From Brugia malayi (lineage: Eukaryota > Nematoda > Chromadorea > Rhabditida > Onchocercidae), in NCBI RefSeq assembly GCF_000002995.4, contig NW_025062477.1, positions 10,388,649-10,452,648 of the forward strand: a DNA stretch of 64,000 nt, in the 5' to 3' direction. Each line of letters begins with the position of its first letter. Position 1 is the first letter of the stretch. Under the pieces are notes generated by a model that made no database searches, had not been told where the DNA came from, and saw only the letters and a list, made by a program, of their open reading frames with translations. The position numbers and the translations under genes are program-made. This document shows positions 62,848 to 64,000 of this stretch, piece after piece.

Positions 62848-63973
62848 ATGGCATCATTTTCTGCTGATAATCGTGATATTATTTGTTATTTGGTGACAAA
62901 ACATTCATGGAAAGGAAAGTTAGTTAAATGTTTATAAATTTTTCGCTTTCCGAAGAAATCATAACATTAAATTTTTATGATGTCATTTATATCATTAATC
63001 TTATGTTTCCCCGTTCTTTTTTTTTAAATACTTGTTGAAAGTTTCGGCATATATAGAAAGTATCAGATATGTGATTTAAAATATACTTAATTTTCATGCA
63101 ATATTTTCATTCATATTTTTACCCATATTTTCATATTATTTACAGATACAAAAGGATATTTTCAATTGGTACTTTAGCCATTACAACTTATAATCCATCT
63201 ACACTTGAAATAACAAATCAGGTTGATAATTTTCCCTCTTTTTTTTTTAATGATTCTAAACGATTTAAATTTTCGTGTATGGTGGGAGTATTAAAATTAA
63301 ATAAGCTTAAATAATATACGAATATAAGCAGTAATAATTCAAATATTCTCAGTAAAGTTTTACTGTTTATGTATTAACTATTTAGTTAATAAATTTGTTT
63401 CATACGTCCATGACGTGACGTAGTTCCTTTCTAGCAGATAAATTAATATTTCTTTTTCTATTTTGATTTTCAGTGGTTATATGAGGATTTTGTAACAATT
63501 AAACCAATATCACGTCCATTGCAAGGTCAGGATGAATTTGTCATCCAGATTCGTTCCAAACGAAAAAATGACACGATGCGATTCTCATCAGAATATACAC
63601 AAGAAATTTTATCAGAAGCGCTTATGCATATGCCTAAATTTTCTGATGCTGAACCTGAGACACAGGTAAAACTAACGACCATAAGCTTATGTTTTTGAAT
63701 TAGTCGGATTTGATTTTGGTTTAATTTTAATCTTTTATGTTTTAATTGATTAAATGAGAAATCATTTGTGTCTATTTCCTGCTTCAGACTTATGTGAAAT
63801 TCAAACGGTTATTTTGAAAATAGTTTTAGAATTTTGCCTGCTACAAACATGATTGGTCTGATCGCCGTATACCGATTCTACTTCGAACAAAAAGTTATGC
63901 ATTGGAAAGGCTAAATAATAACGGTGAAGTGATTGCATCATACGCATATCAGCGCATGAAATCTATCACTATA
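62848..63973 (+). CDS. rme-8: RME-8 / DNAJC13, N-terminal part (gene continues off the right edge)
   Basis: Large endosomal J-domain protein that works with Hsc70 and SNX1/retromer in endosome-to-Golgi and recycling traffic. Exons in the window: 62848-62918, 63146-63221, 63474-63665, 63830-63973, with a GT donor (GTGAGT) after the last; phases 2, 0, 0, 0 agree. About 161 residues are visible. The start [14 protein letters not shown], then [11 protein letters not shown] and [20 protein letters not shown], match the DNAJC13 N-terminal PH-like repeat (human TTKHSWRGKYKRVFSVGT). [15 protein letters not shown] matches the later CYKHHWSDSRKPVIL segment. The J domain and armadillo-like repeats lie outside the window. 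Family proteins exceed 2200 residues, so only a small part is seen. Confidence 0.93.
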
Positions 63974-64000
63974 GTGAGTAGCTGTAAGATTTCTGAAATT

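Noticed and set aside
1..64000. CRISPR arrays, bacterial operons, rRNA and tRNA genes
   Set aside because: No spacer-repeat pattern, no ribosome-binding-site-led gene strings, and no clear tRNA B-box or rRNA core seen; the window is eukaryotic nuclear DNA.

Overview
The window is nuclear DNA of a nematode, most likely a clade III spirurid or filarial worm. It is very AT-rich and full of homopolymer and microsatellite tracts. Genes are split into many short exons with T-rich TTTCAG-type acceptors. Several genes have an acceptor 1 to 60 nt before the start codon and no visible upstream coding exon, as expected for spliced-leader trans-splicing. The gene set fits: two innexins, an MGAT1-type glycosyltransferase, an SLD-2-type replication factor and RME-8/DNAJC13. 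Species cannot be fixed from the sequence alone. All exon models were built by hand from reading frame, splice signals and family knowledge. None was checked by alignment or RNA.

Left part (1-23.5 kb). A minus-strand Asn/His/Ser-rich first exon at 240-915 has an eh1-like N-terminus and runs off the left edge. After a 3.8 kb gene-free stretch, a 36-exon minus-strand gene at 4747-19940 encodes a DEAH-family RNA helicase of about 1585 residues. It has an N-terminal R3H domain, a split helicase core interrupted by a Tyr/Pro/Asn-rich insertion, HA2 and OB domains, and an RG-rich tail. It resembles YTHDC2 without the YTH and ankyrin parts. Two of its introns only work as GC-AG introns.

Middle part (23.5-56.2 kb). 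A plus-strand MGAT1-type GlcNAc-transferase lies at 23528-27329. Two plus-strand innexins follow at 35537-42126 and 50391-56203. They form an 8-kb-spaced tandem pair, and by my models both are 408 residues with conserved cysteines at identical positions. The long intergenic regions hold TGATAA-rich clusters, a GC-rich island with a G-quadruplex-like tract, and many simple repeats.

Right part (56.2-64 kb). A minus-strand gene at 58434-61352 encodes a 303-residue SLD-2 homologue (the Sld2/RecQL4 N-terminal family). It carries two copies of an LRRSPRKHPSS module, each followed by an RRxL-type motif. The plus-strand 5' end of an RME-8/DNAJC13 gene starts at 62848 and leaves the window. These two genes are divergent across 1.5 kb.

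The genes do not form one pathway. They cover RNA metabolism and germline (helicase), Golgi N-glycan branching (MGAT1), gap junctions (innexins), replication origin firing (SLD-2) and endosomal trafficking (RME-8).
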